NCBI GenBank assembly: GCA_039000515.1
Contig: JBCFYV010009882.1
Coordinates: forward strand, 108,293,184-108,357,183
Direction: 5' to 3'
Length of the DNA: 64,000 nt
Source: Timema cristinae
Lineage: Eukaryota; Arthropoda; Insecta; Phasmatodea; Timematidae
Shown: piece by piece, positions 45,071 to 55,450 of the stretch
Numbering within the stretch: position 1 is the first letter of the stretch
Layout of the letters: each line of letters opens with the position of its first letter
The notes under the pieces: model-generated
Database searches by the model: none
What the model was told of the DNA's origin: nothing
The model's input: only the letters and a program-made list of their open reading frames with translations
Program-made: the position numbers and the translations under genes

Positions 45071-47099
45071 ATGGCGGAAATAAAGAAACGTGAGTAGACC
45101 CAATATAATTATATTCAACAAATTTAAACTAGTCCTATATCATTGTGCATAGTCTTGTAATGTGGTGTTGTCAATTAAGCGCTAGTTTTTGAAACAAAAA
45201 CTATCTTTAAAATACTGCTAAACTATATTAAGATGTTTTAACTTAAAAGTACACCTAAGCTACGAGTTCTTGTAGGACTAGTTAGGTTAGCTTATAATGT
45301 ATTACCCTTTTTATTATTGACAAAAGTGGGCTGCATTTATAGTATACACAAATATGTTGAATAGGTTGCCAAAATTGAATATTTATCCTAGATTATTTGT
45401 CATCCGGTTCTAAGTTAATATTAGTTATATATAAATGGTAATTTATCAAATGTTTTACCAATAATAAAGTGCCACAAAACCAATACATTTTATTTTGGTA
45501 AGGGAATGCTAGTGGAGCTTAGGCCTACAAAACTGTGTGAAAGATTTTATTAAGTATTTACTAAATGAAACAAAGATTAATGTGACTGTAAGATAATGTA
45601 AGACTCGTCCAATTATTTATTTTGTTTATTTCAAGATGTTTAACCTAATCACATAAGGGCCAGGTTAGTAGTTCTTTTTCGGGGAAAGCGCACAATAACA
45701 GGTAGATATAGGACTCTGTTTTCTATATAAAATAGAAAATAATAAATAATTTAACACCATCACTCTATTCAAAAGGATACGGAAAATCAAATTATAGTAA
45801 AATTACAATAATTATTAAATATATTTGTTAGGCTTATCATTGAAACATTTGATTAAGAACTCTTAAACCAAACACCAAAGTCATGTTTTTTTTATGATTG
45901 GAAGGTTGGATTTTGTTATTTTGGGTTAGCTTATGATGATAAGAAAAACCAATCCCTATTTTAAAACTTTATTATTGGAGTATTAACCAATAAATTGACC
46001 TAACCTTTCATGTATAGGCCTACAAAAATAACAATTTTGAACGGTAGTAATCAAATAAATAATATAGAGATGATAATGTTAAGGATCATTTGTATAAACC
46101 CAAAGCCGTACATGTAAAAACACAATGTTCATCAATTGCTATATATCTTTGATGTTTTGGGTGCGTTGATTAAGTTTTGCAAAAGTGAAAAAATATAAAT
46201 GTCCATAATTATAATTTTAGTATCATTTGATTCACCGTTTGCTCATGAGTAGGATTATTGTTTTAAACTATTTATTATTTTATATTTTGTAACAAAAAAA
46301 GGTGTTGTATACACACTGTATTTTGTGCATCATCCCTAATTTTTTATATATCCTTGTTTGTGATTGATTAAAATTATTAAAATACCTTTGAAATTGATTT
46401 GATAAGGAATTATAAGCAGTTGCTTTGATGAGATTAAACTGGTAGTTACAAATAAACTTTCACTGTTAGGTAAATTGTGGGGTACAAAGGCTAAAGCATC
46501 AACATAGTCAGGTTTGTCAGTGAAATAGAGAGGGTTCAAATTGAAACCAAGTGTAATTATGGTACTTCCATTCTCCCTCCATGCAAATGTAGGCATATTT
46601 CTTCTCATGTTTACTTCCCTCATTCTAATGTCATCACTGTAAATATCCCAATATATTTGAGAGGTAATAAGGCTCGGTGCATAAAAAATATTCAATACTT
46701 AAACAGACATAAACATTCATAAATATTATGAAAAATGGAATCCACAATCTTATTAGATCTAGTGTAGAAACCCTCCAATTTTAGGCACTCCCAATATTCA
46801 GTTGGATTGGATCACCACTATTTTACTGTAAATATTAATACTTTTTGCTATGTTGTTTGTTATTTTTACAAATTTATTGTATTTTGTTGCAGTTTATGAA
46901 TAGAAGTTTGAATCCTACACAAGTCTACAGAGTATTTTTTCAACCTTCTTTCCATGCTAATGCAGGTGCATTTCCTCTTAAATATCTTATTCATGCCTAT
47001 CATATTATATTAAAATCCATGTATCTAAGGATGTTTGTTTTTATCAAAAGTTTTGTTTCAGATGATATTGAACTACCGCAGACGAGGAAGGACAAGTGA
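45071..47099 (+). CDS. Possible two-exon small gene
   Basis: ATG at 45071 follows GCCAGCGTG and opens MAEIKK, then the strong donor C|GTGAGT at 45090. At 47050-47061 TTTTGTTTCAG is a strong acceptor, and the next exon (47062-47099) continues in matching phase with HDIELPQTRKDK and a stop. A polyadenylation signal AATAAA sits 31 bases beyond (47130). Direct joining gives only 18 residues; intermediate exons that keep phase may lie in the 2-kb intron but were not found. Nothing is recognised about function. Chance is a real alternative. Confidence 0.35.
46490..46690 (+). repeat. tRNA-derived SINE fragment
   Basis: GGGTTCAAATTG then CATTCTCCCTCCATGCAAAT and a GAGGTAATAAGGC end, in the same order as the copy at 21196. 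Confidence 0.6.
46890..47030 (+). repeat. tRNA-derived SINE fragment
   Basis: GTTTGAATCCTACACAAG followed by CTTTCCATGCTAATGCAGGT and CATTTCCTCTTA; a second partial copy just upstream of the small-gene exon. Confidence 0.5.
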
Positions 47100-47129
47100 A
47101 GTTTTTTGATTGTAGTTTTGTTTTCTTTT

Positions 47130-47135
47130 AATAAA
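47130..47135 (+). terminator. Polyadenylation signal AATAAA of the small gene
   Basis: A canonical hexamer at 47130, with another overlapping it downstream. It fits the end of the candidate transcript. Confidence 0.4.
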
Positions 47136-47181
47136 ATAAACTGTATGGGATATACTATTGTACTTTTTTGTAATGGCTTTA

Positions 47182-47489
47182 TGTTGATTAAACTAGCAAC
47201 TGTACAATCAACATTAGTAAGTTAGGCCTAGAATGGTTTCTAAGTTGGTATAAATAAATGTTGATTAAACTAGAAACTGTACAATCACCATTAGTAAGTT
47301 AGGCCTAGAATGGTTTCTAAGTTGGTATAAATAAATGTTGATTAAACTAGAAACTGTACAATCACCATTAGTAAGTTAGGCCTAGAATGGTTTCTAAATT
47401 GGTATAAATAAATGTTGATTAAACTAGAAACTGTACAATCACCATTAGTAAGTTAGGCCTAGAATGGTTTCTAAATTGGTATAAATAAA
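47182..47489. repeat. 77-bp tandem repeat, four copies
   Basis: Units start at 47182, 47259, 47336 and 47413 with TGTTGATTAAACTAG and end GGTATAAATAAA. The first has two differences (GCAACT, AACATT); the last two share an AAATTGG variant. This is recent local expansion. Confidence 0.95.
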
Positions 47490-48095
47490 CATTTATAAAT
47501 CAAATGGTACGATTTATAATTAATTTTACAATTTGTGTAGAGTGACTAGTATGCGAGCTAAATCTGTAAGAAAAATTCAAATAAAGATGAAACTAGTAGG
47601 TAGGCCAATTGCACAATTAATTAATTACCCATACTAAGTTACCTACTTTTATTTATAAGATGAAATTCCATGTTTCAACATCATATCCAAAAACCTGTAA
47701 AAATACACATAATGCTATAGCAACTAAAACATTGATAAACTTTTTATTTTTTATTCACATACATAACAAAAACCTATGTTAATTTAATGTTGCTTTTTGG
47801 TTTGCAAGGCACTGGGGACATTTTGTCAAATAACATTTGGGCTTGGGCTTAATTTATGGCGTAAGGTATTTATTAAGATGAGAAACTACGAAATATATAA
47901 AATATATAACGACCACAAGAAACCATTTAAAACTTCACACGTTGTTTAAATTACTGCTCAGCCTTAACCTAACACTAAAACAACTGTTTTAAACATCTAT
48001 GATGCAAATACAAATAAAAATCCCACTTGAAAATTACTAAACGCTAAAACACACTAAAATAAACCCTTATCTAATTAAATTGGATAATATAAACA
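47490..48095. other. AT-rich sequence, nothing recognised
   Basis: No gene found up to the GC-rich right arm (48096-48311) of the inverted-end region. Confidence 0.5.
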
Positions 48096-48311
48096 ATCAA
48101 ATATGTAAAAACCAAAAGTAAGTAACGAACGCCATTAAAGTCGGGAAGTTAACAGAGGGGGTAGACAGTCTCGTAAATAAGCGACAGAGTTCGCGACGAG
48201 TAGTCGTGTCGCCAACTAGCCGACTGGACAGAATCGCACATGTCGGCATCGCTACGGGATCGAGCCAACGCGACGTCGTCAACTAGTTCCCGTCCGGTCA
48301 GAATAGCCCTG

Positions 48312-48811
48312 CAGGACCCTGTTTATGAATATAACTTTAGTAGCTGCGTGTACATAATATCCTGATTAAAAAAATAATTGTCAATCCCGGGTTTTGAGTA
48401 TCATAATCGTGATATGAGTACCTTGCTCTTTATCCCCATCTATATATATATATATATATATACGTGAATCCCCTTGGACCATAAATTTGCCACTCCACGA
48501 CTTACAAACTAACGTAATTCTAAAACAAACATTACAGCCTGTTATTTGATGAGTGTAACGCTGAAATGTTGTTTTCTCGCCATGATAACAGCGACACAGC
48601 TATGAAAGCTAACATCGCCATGCGCACGTCATATGAAGGCATGGCATCAAGTTGAATATCTCCCAAACTATATTCTGACATGCTGGCTCACATGAGGATT
48701 TTACACATAACTTTACAAAACAAACTATTACAAAAATATATTGTACATACGTGAAAATCTATTTACATGTTTGAATAAATAATCAAAGTGTATTTTTGAA
48801 GGTTAGTTAGG
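48312..48811. other. AT-rich sequence with a (TA)n run
   Basis: (TA)n at about 48441-48462. On the minus strand this is where the 3' end of the coding minisatellite gene would lie, but no good polyadenylation signal was seen. Confidence 0.5.
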
Positions 48812-49968
48812 CTATTTACGGCAGCGATGTGAGCGACTATCGATATCGTCATAAACACGAGACAGGGCGTGGACCGCGGCGCGAGCTCTGCCTGACAAAT
48901 AAGAATCCACTTGACCGAGTATGTTCACAAACTGAATCGCTCTCTGAAATCCTCTGTTAATTCTCTCTGATCTTTCCAATTCCGTTTCTTGTTTTGTAAC
49001 GAGCGGCGCAAAGCTAGTGCGGGGGGCCGGTGAAATAGCCTGCCTCGGTCCCAGGGAACAGCTTTGGTCGACCAACACGTTTGAGGTGGTGTCTATGTGC
49101 ATGAAGTCTCCCCTCTTCATAACTTGTTTGCTCGTCAGGGCTGCGGCTTCATCTGTGACAGTAACATTGTTATAACAAGCATGAACTGAGAGGTAGGTTG
49201 TGGCTTCATCTGTGACAGTAACATTGTTATAACAAGCATGAACTGAGAGGTGGGTTGTGGCTTCATCTGTGACAGTAACATTGTTATAACAAGCATGAAC
49301 TGAGAGGTGGGTTGTGGCTTCATCTGTGACAGTAACATTGTTATAACAAGCATGAACTGAGAGGTGGGTTGTGGCTTCATCTGTGACAGTAACATTGTTA
49401 TAACAAGCATGAACTGAGAGGTAGGTTGCGGCTTCATCTGTGACAGTAACATTGTTATAACAAGCATGAACTGAGAGGTAGGTTGCGGCTTCATCTGTGA
49501 CAGTAACATTGTTATAACAAGCATGAACTGAGAGGTAGGTTGTGGCTTCATCTGTGACAGTAACATTGTTATAACAAGCATGAACTGAGAGGTAGGTTGC
49601 GGCTTCATCTGTGACAGTAACATTGTTATAACAAGCATGAACTGAGAGGTAGGTTGTGGCTTCATCTGTGACAGTAACATTGTTATAACAAGCATGAACT
49701 GAGAGGGAGGTTGCGGCTTCATCTGTGACAGTAACATTGTTATAACAAGCATGAACTGAGAGGTAGGTTGTGGCTTCATCTGTGACAGTAACATTGTTAT
49801 AACAAGCATGAACTGAGAGGTAGGTTGCGGCTTCATCTGTGACAGTAACATTGTTATAACAAGCATGAACTGAGAGGTAGGTTGCGGCTTCATCTGTGAC
49901 AGTAACATTGTTATAACAAGCATGAACTGAGAGGTGGGTTGTGGCTTCATAATTGCGAACTTACACTG
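48812..49968 (-). CDS. Unrecognised repeat protein: 19-residue array joined to a 103-residue C-terminal segment
   Basis: On the minus strand one frame is open from a stop near 49966 down to the TAA at 48812, about 385 codons. It consists of 14 copies of a 19-residue unit, DEAATYLSVHACYNNVTVT, followed without a break by DEAAALTSKQVMKRGDFMHI and a GC-rich segment ending YDDIDSRSHRCRK. Each unit has one cysteine and one N-V-T glycosylation sequon, suggesting a secreted or surface protein if real. The final segment contains a helical stretch, RINRGFQRAIQFVNILGQV. Units vary at two positions only (A/T and Y/H/S). There is no ATG in this frame upstream of 49120, so the start must be spliced in or the array is untranslated; the nearest possible acceptor, GTGTAAG at about 49960, is weak. 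No family is recognised. Confidence 0.5.
49138..49950. repeat. 57-bp minisatellite, about 14 copies
   Basis: Plus-strand unit GGCTTCATCTGTGACAGTAA to GAGAGGTAGGTTG. Copies are almost identical; variants are confined to GTAGG/GTGGG/GGAGG and TTGTGG/TTGCGG. The 57-base period keeps reading frame. A second minus frame is also open (unit MKPQPTSQFMLVITMLLSQ, 49135-49950). Confidence 0.97.
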
Positions 49969-50562
49969 AAATTTTAGTTTAGATTTGATTGTGCTAGGGG
50001 CGCTACTGTCGGCAGCGGACTCTAGATTATGAAGAGAGACAAGGCCTTATTTAGATAATTACTTATTTTGGAAGATGGGCGTGAGTTAAGTGCCCCGACA
50101 GGAAATGAAAAGGATTTCACATTCGGTGAATCCATCTCCAACCAAGTTAAGATGGTTTTTTATAAGTTTTTAAATGGAATGTATAATACTTGAGTGCGCT
50201 ACTAGCCTTGACTAGCAAATACCTGTCGTTAACAGATTTGAGAGATGGTTATATCATAGTGACATCATGTGGAATACTGTTAAGATACTTTTAGGATACT
50301 GCTAGGATATTGCTTGGGTAATGGTAGGATATTGCTAGGCTAATGTTAGGCTAATGTTAAAATACTGCAGGATACTGTTAAGATACTGCTAGGATGTTTT
50401 GGGTACAGTTTTGCGATGAAGATTTCATTTTCAAATTTGTAAATATTAAGATAGGCTACATTTATACAACTTTCATATTAAAATTGATGAGTTATAAAAA
50501 TGCATCTTCTCTCTTTAGTGTGAGTCAACTCTTTTGTGGTATTATTTAGTTGGACACCCAAA
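49969..50562. repeat. Spacer with a degenerate 11-14 base repeat
   Basis: 50283-50400 is built of loosely repeated GCTAGGATA/TTAGGCTAATG/ACTGTTAAGATA words. The rest shows nothing recognised. Confidence 0.5.
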
Positions 50563-50812
50563 CCGGTGGCCGCATGGTCTAACGCGCTAGTTTAGTGTTG
50601 AGCTAGACTTCCGAAGACGGGGAGATCAAGGTTTGAATCACAGTTGGGTTAACTGGGGGTTGTTTTTCCTAAATGGTTTTCCACGCTCCCCCCACGAAAA
50701 TGCGGGTTCACTTCCTCTATATTCCACCTCCCCAATCCCTAACCCATTAGTGTAATTAGTACTTAAGCGTGTAACTTGAACGGGTATTAAGACGCGGTAA
50801 TAAATTTAAAAA
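50563..50812 (+). repeat. tRNA-derived SINE, best-preserved copy
   Basis: The head is CCGGTGGCCGCATGGTCTAA (box A region), followed by GACGGGGAGATCAAGGTTTG and AATCACAG (box B region). The body is CACGCTCCCCCCACGAAAAT, and the tail GAACGGGTATTAAGACGCGG with an A-rich end. It matches the minus-strand copy at 56895-57093 over most of its length. Confidence 0.82.
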
Positions 50813-51029
50813 AAATTGTGTTGACACTTTATTTACGTAACCAACACACACGTGACATTTTGGTTGGGTTGAAACAAAATCAATATTAAAATTTAATGTA
50901 ATAATGGTAAGATAATGTTGGTGATATCTCTGGGATCTTTAGTCCAGACATCTTTAACGTTCAACCATGTTATATAAATGAATTGAGTATCCAAATATAT
51001 TTTCCTAATATTCAATATATTCGTTTGGA
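50813..51029. other. AT-rich sequence, nothing recognised
   Basis: No signature found. Confidence 0.5.
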
Positions 51030-51190
51030 GCCCCAACCCTCATCACTACTTAGCACGCTTATTAACCTAGTGTAGATCCACATAGTAATCTTCCACTCAA
51101 ACGTATATATATTGAGCTGGATTCAAACCCAATCAGATATCATTACACGACGGCTCAATCAATGGGATTTTAGAGGCCACACCATGCTAA
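51030..51190 (-). repeat. tRNA-derived SINE, diverged
   Basis: On the minus strand GGGTTTGAATCCAGCTCAA is a good box B, preceded by a tRNA-like head around 51130-51180. Confidence 0.5.
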
Positions 51191-52440
51191 GGAAACATAA
51201 AACCACCCGGAGCTTCTAGGAATATAAATGTGAGTTTACAACTAAAATTATTCGTTTGCGCACTTTGATTGTCTTTCAAAACTAATTTGAATGTTTTTAT
51301 AAACAGTAGCCTATCGTAGATAGTTCTTGCCTTGGCACACTTTTTTCTCAGTATGGATCACTCTACTTTTAAATCTTGTACAGTACGTTATTTTTTTAAA
51401 TCAACAAATCTATTGCTATTTAGTTTCGGAGGCCATTGAGATGGATTTGATAAATTATGTACAACATTTGACTGTACTGTACTGATAGATAATATCTTTA
51501 AATAAAAATGGTATCTATTAATAAAGTCAATAATCTCCAGTCAAGGTTAACCCCGTAATCAAAATAAGCCGTAGAGCAGCTAAACATAATAATAGTCTCG
51601 GCATTATAAATCCACAGCCATACATTTGTTTGTAAGTACCTGCAATGCCTTACCCTGGATTGGATCCTGTGATGGTACAGGAGTCAAAGTTAACCGAGTA
51701 CGATCGGCTTCATCTGGGTTCTTGGAGGGGGGATGGCCAACTGCCCACTTCCATTTCTCTTCTCCTCAAGCTGAGGTGACAACATATCTACACACTGACA
51801 ACCCAGGAACTGAAACAAGAACATGGAACTTACTTTCTACTCTTTAACCCCCTTGTTAGCTGTACCCCTAATTTGGAAACCTGCGGGCAGCGAGTCACCA
51901 GCAAGGTTTGTCTGGCGAGTAAAACATCATAAAACAAGATGGCTGCAGCTAGCTGAGAGTGATTTTGTTGAAAGAAACGTGTCAATGTACAAAATATATA
52001 CACAAAACAAAAACATTTCATTGCTAAAGCAATGCACAATGTTGTCCTTGAGGGAAAACAATCTGAGTTAGTTGTGTGAATATGCAGACAGCCCGGAGGG
52101 TCGAACACTCAGGAAACAAGTTAAACTGTTTCACAACTTTATCTCACTGTTAATTTGAGACCGGAGCTATTGTGACGTCCAAATAGCACCCACGAGACAC
52201 CAACCATTGGACCTAATAATTCAGAAACATCATATTTTTAAAAGAAGTATACGACAGGAAGAGTGTGGTCCGTTCTGGTAAAACCCACCACCCTGTTTCC
52301 CCAAAGATTATTCGAACAAATACAGAAATAAGAGATTCTTAAAACCAAGAAAAATAGGCTTAGAATTCATTTTTCTTGGAAGACCAAATTAAAGTTCTCA
52401 CTGATTGAATCATTTCGTTGCACTTCTGTAACTAGTAGAG
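51191..52440. other. Mixed non-coding sequence
   Basis: The block 51620-52110 is GC-richer with overlapping open frames on both strands, none recognised. No repeat boundary is clear. Confidence 0.4.
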
Positions 52441-52595
52441 CCTGTGTATTCTTTGTGAGTGTTCCGGAAAAGTGGGAAACCATTTAGGAAAACTACCTTC
52501 ATTACACCCAATCGGGTTTCAAACCCTAACCGGTAACACAATCTACTGTGAGAGTGACGCCTTAGGCCTTAGGCCATGAGATCACCGATGTGGGT
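52441..52595 (-). repeat. tRNA-derived SINE
   Basis: The reverse complement gives a head with TGATCTCATGGCC, box B GGGTTTGAAACCC and a GGTAGTTTTCCTAAATGG body shared with the copy at 50563. Confidence 0.7.
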
Positions 52596-52972
52596 AAATG
52601 AGCTAGTAAAAGTGACAATGCTTTCATGCGTCAAGTGAGGTAATCTGCAGCTGTCACTCTAAATGGCTTCTAAAGCTATCTAATTTTCCAAATAATTTTG
52701 TCAGAGAGCGCCTCAACCCCTCTTTGGTCGTGTTTTACCAGTTGCTCTCCCCCTTCCTCTCGCACAGTAAGGTTGCCCAGTCTCTAGTGCGGAAGTAGCT
52801 AGAACTAGCTCGCTAAGATGTTCATTTTGACATGAGTGAGTAGACCCAAGGGGTTATTGTCTCCGTAACGAGAAGTAGGCCTACCCTACTATTTACTATC
52901 GTAGATTACTGTTCATGTGGCGGTTTCTGTTTAGTATTACTTCCCTAACTGCCCTTGCAAGTTATAAGTGAC

Positions 52973-53459
52973 TTATGCTGCTTTCAAAACTGGGGGAATG
53001 TCTTGGAGAGAGTTTAGGAAAACAACAGTGAAAAGCACATATTTGGAAAGAGCCTCTAGAACACTCGGCTCAGCATGGAGCACATTAATTGAGCCCGCTA
53101 GCACCCAGATAAACCTAAGCCTCCAATGCACCTGCAAACCAGAGCAGATGAGGTTGCCGCCCAAGCCCTCAAGTCCACTGGTGCAGGTAACCTAAGAGGA
53201 TAAATCTCTGCTAAGAGCCCAATGATCACTTACTTGTATTCCAGCGAACATCGCAACAAGAATCTGCACCGACCGAACCATGTTCTCCACTAGAAGGTGT
53301 TCAACCTTGGACTGTGAGCTACTGGAAAACATTGACAAATGAGCGTTCAAAAGCGCTGAAGTCAGCTTCTTAGATTGTGCAACACCAGTCAGCGGTATTA
53401 GGTCATGTTGAATGCTTACAAGGGCGTTTATAGTCAGATTCTGGTAGGAACAGCCATAT
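52973..53459 (-). CDS. Possible two-exon gene fragment, unrecognised
   Basis: Minus strand exon 53459-53234 has acceptor TTTCTAACTGTCAG and donor CAA|GTAAGT, and reads YGCSYQNLTINALVSIQHDL onward for 75 codons. After only 42 bases, CCTCTTAG opens 53191-52973, which stays in phase for 72 codons to a TAA (GLEGLGGNLICSGLQVHW, then hydrophobic stretches FIWVLAGSI and YVLFTVVFLNSL). A 42-base intron is very short for an insect, and a plus-strand reading of 52968-53195 is also open. Neither protein is recognised. Confidence 0.3.
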
Positions 53460-54770
53460 CTGACAGTTAGAAAAGTTACTGGATTTACTTTCACGTATCC
53501 ATACGCCAAGTGATGTGATTTGCATGTGATATATATTATAAGTAAATATAAAATGACAGTAATAATTTAGTAAAATGTTGTCATGTTGATCGCAACAAGA
53601 TGTGTTGGTATTTTCTAAAAGTCCCTTCATATGAAAATGGTACTCTGATTAAATTGTTGCCAGTTAGCAGATACAATATTGAACAAAGATACAAACTATA
53701 AGAATTTGTTTTCTATTTGATTATTTATAGCGTCTTTCTAAATACATAGTAAAATCTTCACACAGATTTTTTTTAAATAAATGATTACGTTAAGCATTTA
53801 GCTTCAAGATGTTTTATCACGTGATCCACGTCTTACTAACCATTCTAGGAGAGTAAACCATTTTCATTAAAACATTGTCCTGGATTTGAACCAAGCTTGA
53901 TTTCATAGAACAGAACTGAGCACACAATCGAGTTTTATAGCGTTGAGACAACCCTGCATTTTTTAATATAATTATTGAAAATTAAATTTGAAAATAAAAA
54001 AATTAAAAATGTATTAGACAAATTGAATTGTATGTAAATGAACGTACAAATAAGTACAGCAAAATTTGTAAAGTGTTTCTCCGGTATAATTTAAATTAAT
54101 TTTAAATTCACAACATGGATAGGGGGTAATAAGAGCTCTGGATATTCACTTTTTCCCGTAACTATTTAAATCTGTATTATTAAAGGTTAGGTTTGGTAAT
54201 TCAAATCTACAAATCATACTTTCTCGTTGAAGTTCATTTGTCGTTATATTACGCTGGCATTTATATCTTACTGTTTCTGGTCATTTTGAAAACAAACGTC
54301 TATCAAAAGTATAGATAATATCAAAATGGAGAATAAGTAATGTTATCATAAATAGACATAGGTCAAAATATAATCAATTGTTGGTTACTACCCATCTGCT
54401 TAGAATAGAAGATTGTATTAGTGCTGCAGTCTAGTGGCAATATTTGGTAGTAAACATCCCCACGACCAATCTATGGAAACCATGGCGTGAAGCGAGTGGA
54501 TGTACGAGAATGTTGGCGTTAGCAGCGCTGCTCGCTGTAGGAAGGCTTGGGTTCAACCTCTCCTTTCCATAGTCTTAGACACTGGACAGTCTTATACGTT
54601 ATTTAACCAACAATGCCTGTGACACAACTTCACAAACAATTTATACACATTGTAATGTAATTGACTTGCCCCTAAAAAGTATGTGAAAGCATTGACAATA
54701 ATATCGTCCTAATTTTATAAACGTATCTTATTTCATTTAAATTATGTAGTATATTAAATGGCGCTTAAAG
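53460..54770. other. AT-rich sequence, nothing recognised
   Basis: A GC-richer tract at 54470-54590 contains GGGTTCAACCTC and may be part of another tRNA-like repeat. Otherwise empty. Confidence 0.45.
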
Positions 54771-55225
54771 CACTTCTTCTTCTAAGAAGGCAAAAGCCAC
54801 TGATCAGTGACGTCACGCACGTGACATTAGTCAAGTCATTTTGACCATATATATTTCAAATAATAACTTCCTCTTCTCGAAGGTTCGAAGAGAGATTTTA
54901 AAATGTAACTTGAGTCAGTTTCCGGCTCTCGAAGCTTCTAGTAAGACCGAGATGTTTTTGTCTTGTATTTTGTTTTTCTAAACTAAACCTTCTCGAAGCT
55001 TCCATGAGCAATGGATATATACAAAGAATGGTGAAACGTAAAGGCAGTTGGTGTCCAATACTGACAGAACTCACTTGGGCACTTGGCGTCCAGCAACACC
55101 TGTCCACGCTCATACAATAGGCCGCGTATATATTTTAACGACATGATCTATTTTCTCATTAAATAAACAGATTCAGAAATAAAAAACATGTCAAAATAAT
55201 AAGTGTTTATTAATTATAATTCTTT
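54771..55225 (+). promoter_or_regulatory. LTR-like regulatory block with three heat-shock-element-like motifs
   Basis: In order: a CRE-type palindrome TGACGTCA (54808-54815), an E-box CACGTG (54818-54823), then TTCTCGAAGGTTCGAAGAG (about 54874-54892), CTCGAAGCTTCTAG (about 54928-54941) and TTCTCGAAGCTTCCATGAG (about 54990-55008). A TATA-like GGATATATACAAAG follows at 55013, and ATTAAATAAACAG near 55158 could serve polyadenylation. The layout suggests a solo or 5' LTR in plus orientation; a host heat-inducible promoter is the alternative. Confidence 0.45.
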
Positions 55226-55450
55226 AATTGGCGCTCGATCACGGGGCTATAAATACCAATTAATTCACAACATCAAAAAACCGTACCGATTTAATTAGTG
55301 CTCGACCACGGGGCAATTACCAGCTAATCAAACGGTGTAACTTCAAGCGACGCTCAATGCGCCGAACCAGAACACTTCAATTGGCGTCCATCGCGGCCCA
55401 GTAATATTCCAGAACATCACAATTGGCGCACAACGTAGGGCCCAGTAATT
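55226..55450 (+). repeat. Five tandem primer-site-like units
   Basis: Variants of AATTGGCG-CTCGATCACGGGGC-CAGTAATT recur at about 55226, 55292, 55345, 55378 and 55421. Each resembles the LTR end plus primer binding site of a retroelement (TGGCG start, ACGTAGGGC end). Confidence 0.5.

Larger units (their letters stand above)
44487..48311. mobile_element. Region bounded by inverted GC-rich ends (possible DNA transposon)
   Basis: The left end begins CAGGGTTATTCTGACCG. The right end, read on the minus strand from 48311, begins CAGGGCTATTCTGACCG. The outer 26 bases match with four differences. Further in, both arms contain GCGATTCTGTCC and TAGTTGACGAC-type blocks in rearranged order. No transposase is present between them and the flanks show no obvious target duplication. 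Confidence 0.5.

Noticed and set aside
49135..49950. 271-residue minus-strand open frame of MKPQPTSQFMLVITMLLSQ repeats as the real protein
   Set aside because: It has an ATG in every unit simply because the repeat contains one, and it stops immediately after the array. The other open frame continues into the GC-rich segment, which is the better candidate. Two silent variant sites keep this reading from being fully excluded.
49138..49950. CRISPR-like array
   Set aside because: Units are directly contiguous with no unique spacers, and the DNA is clearly eukaryotic.
50563..50640. Functional tRNA gene
   Set aside because: The head is tRNA-like but degenerate and the rest is shared with other dispersed copies.
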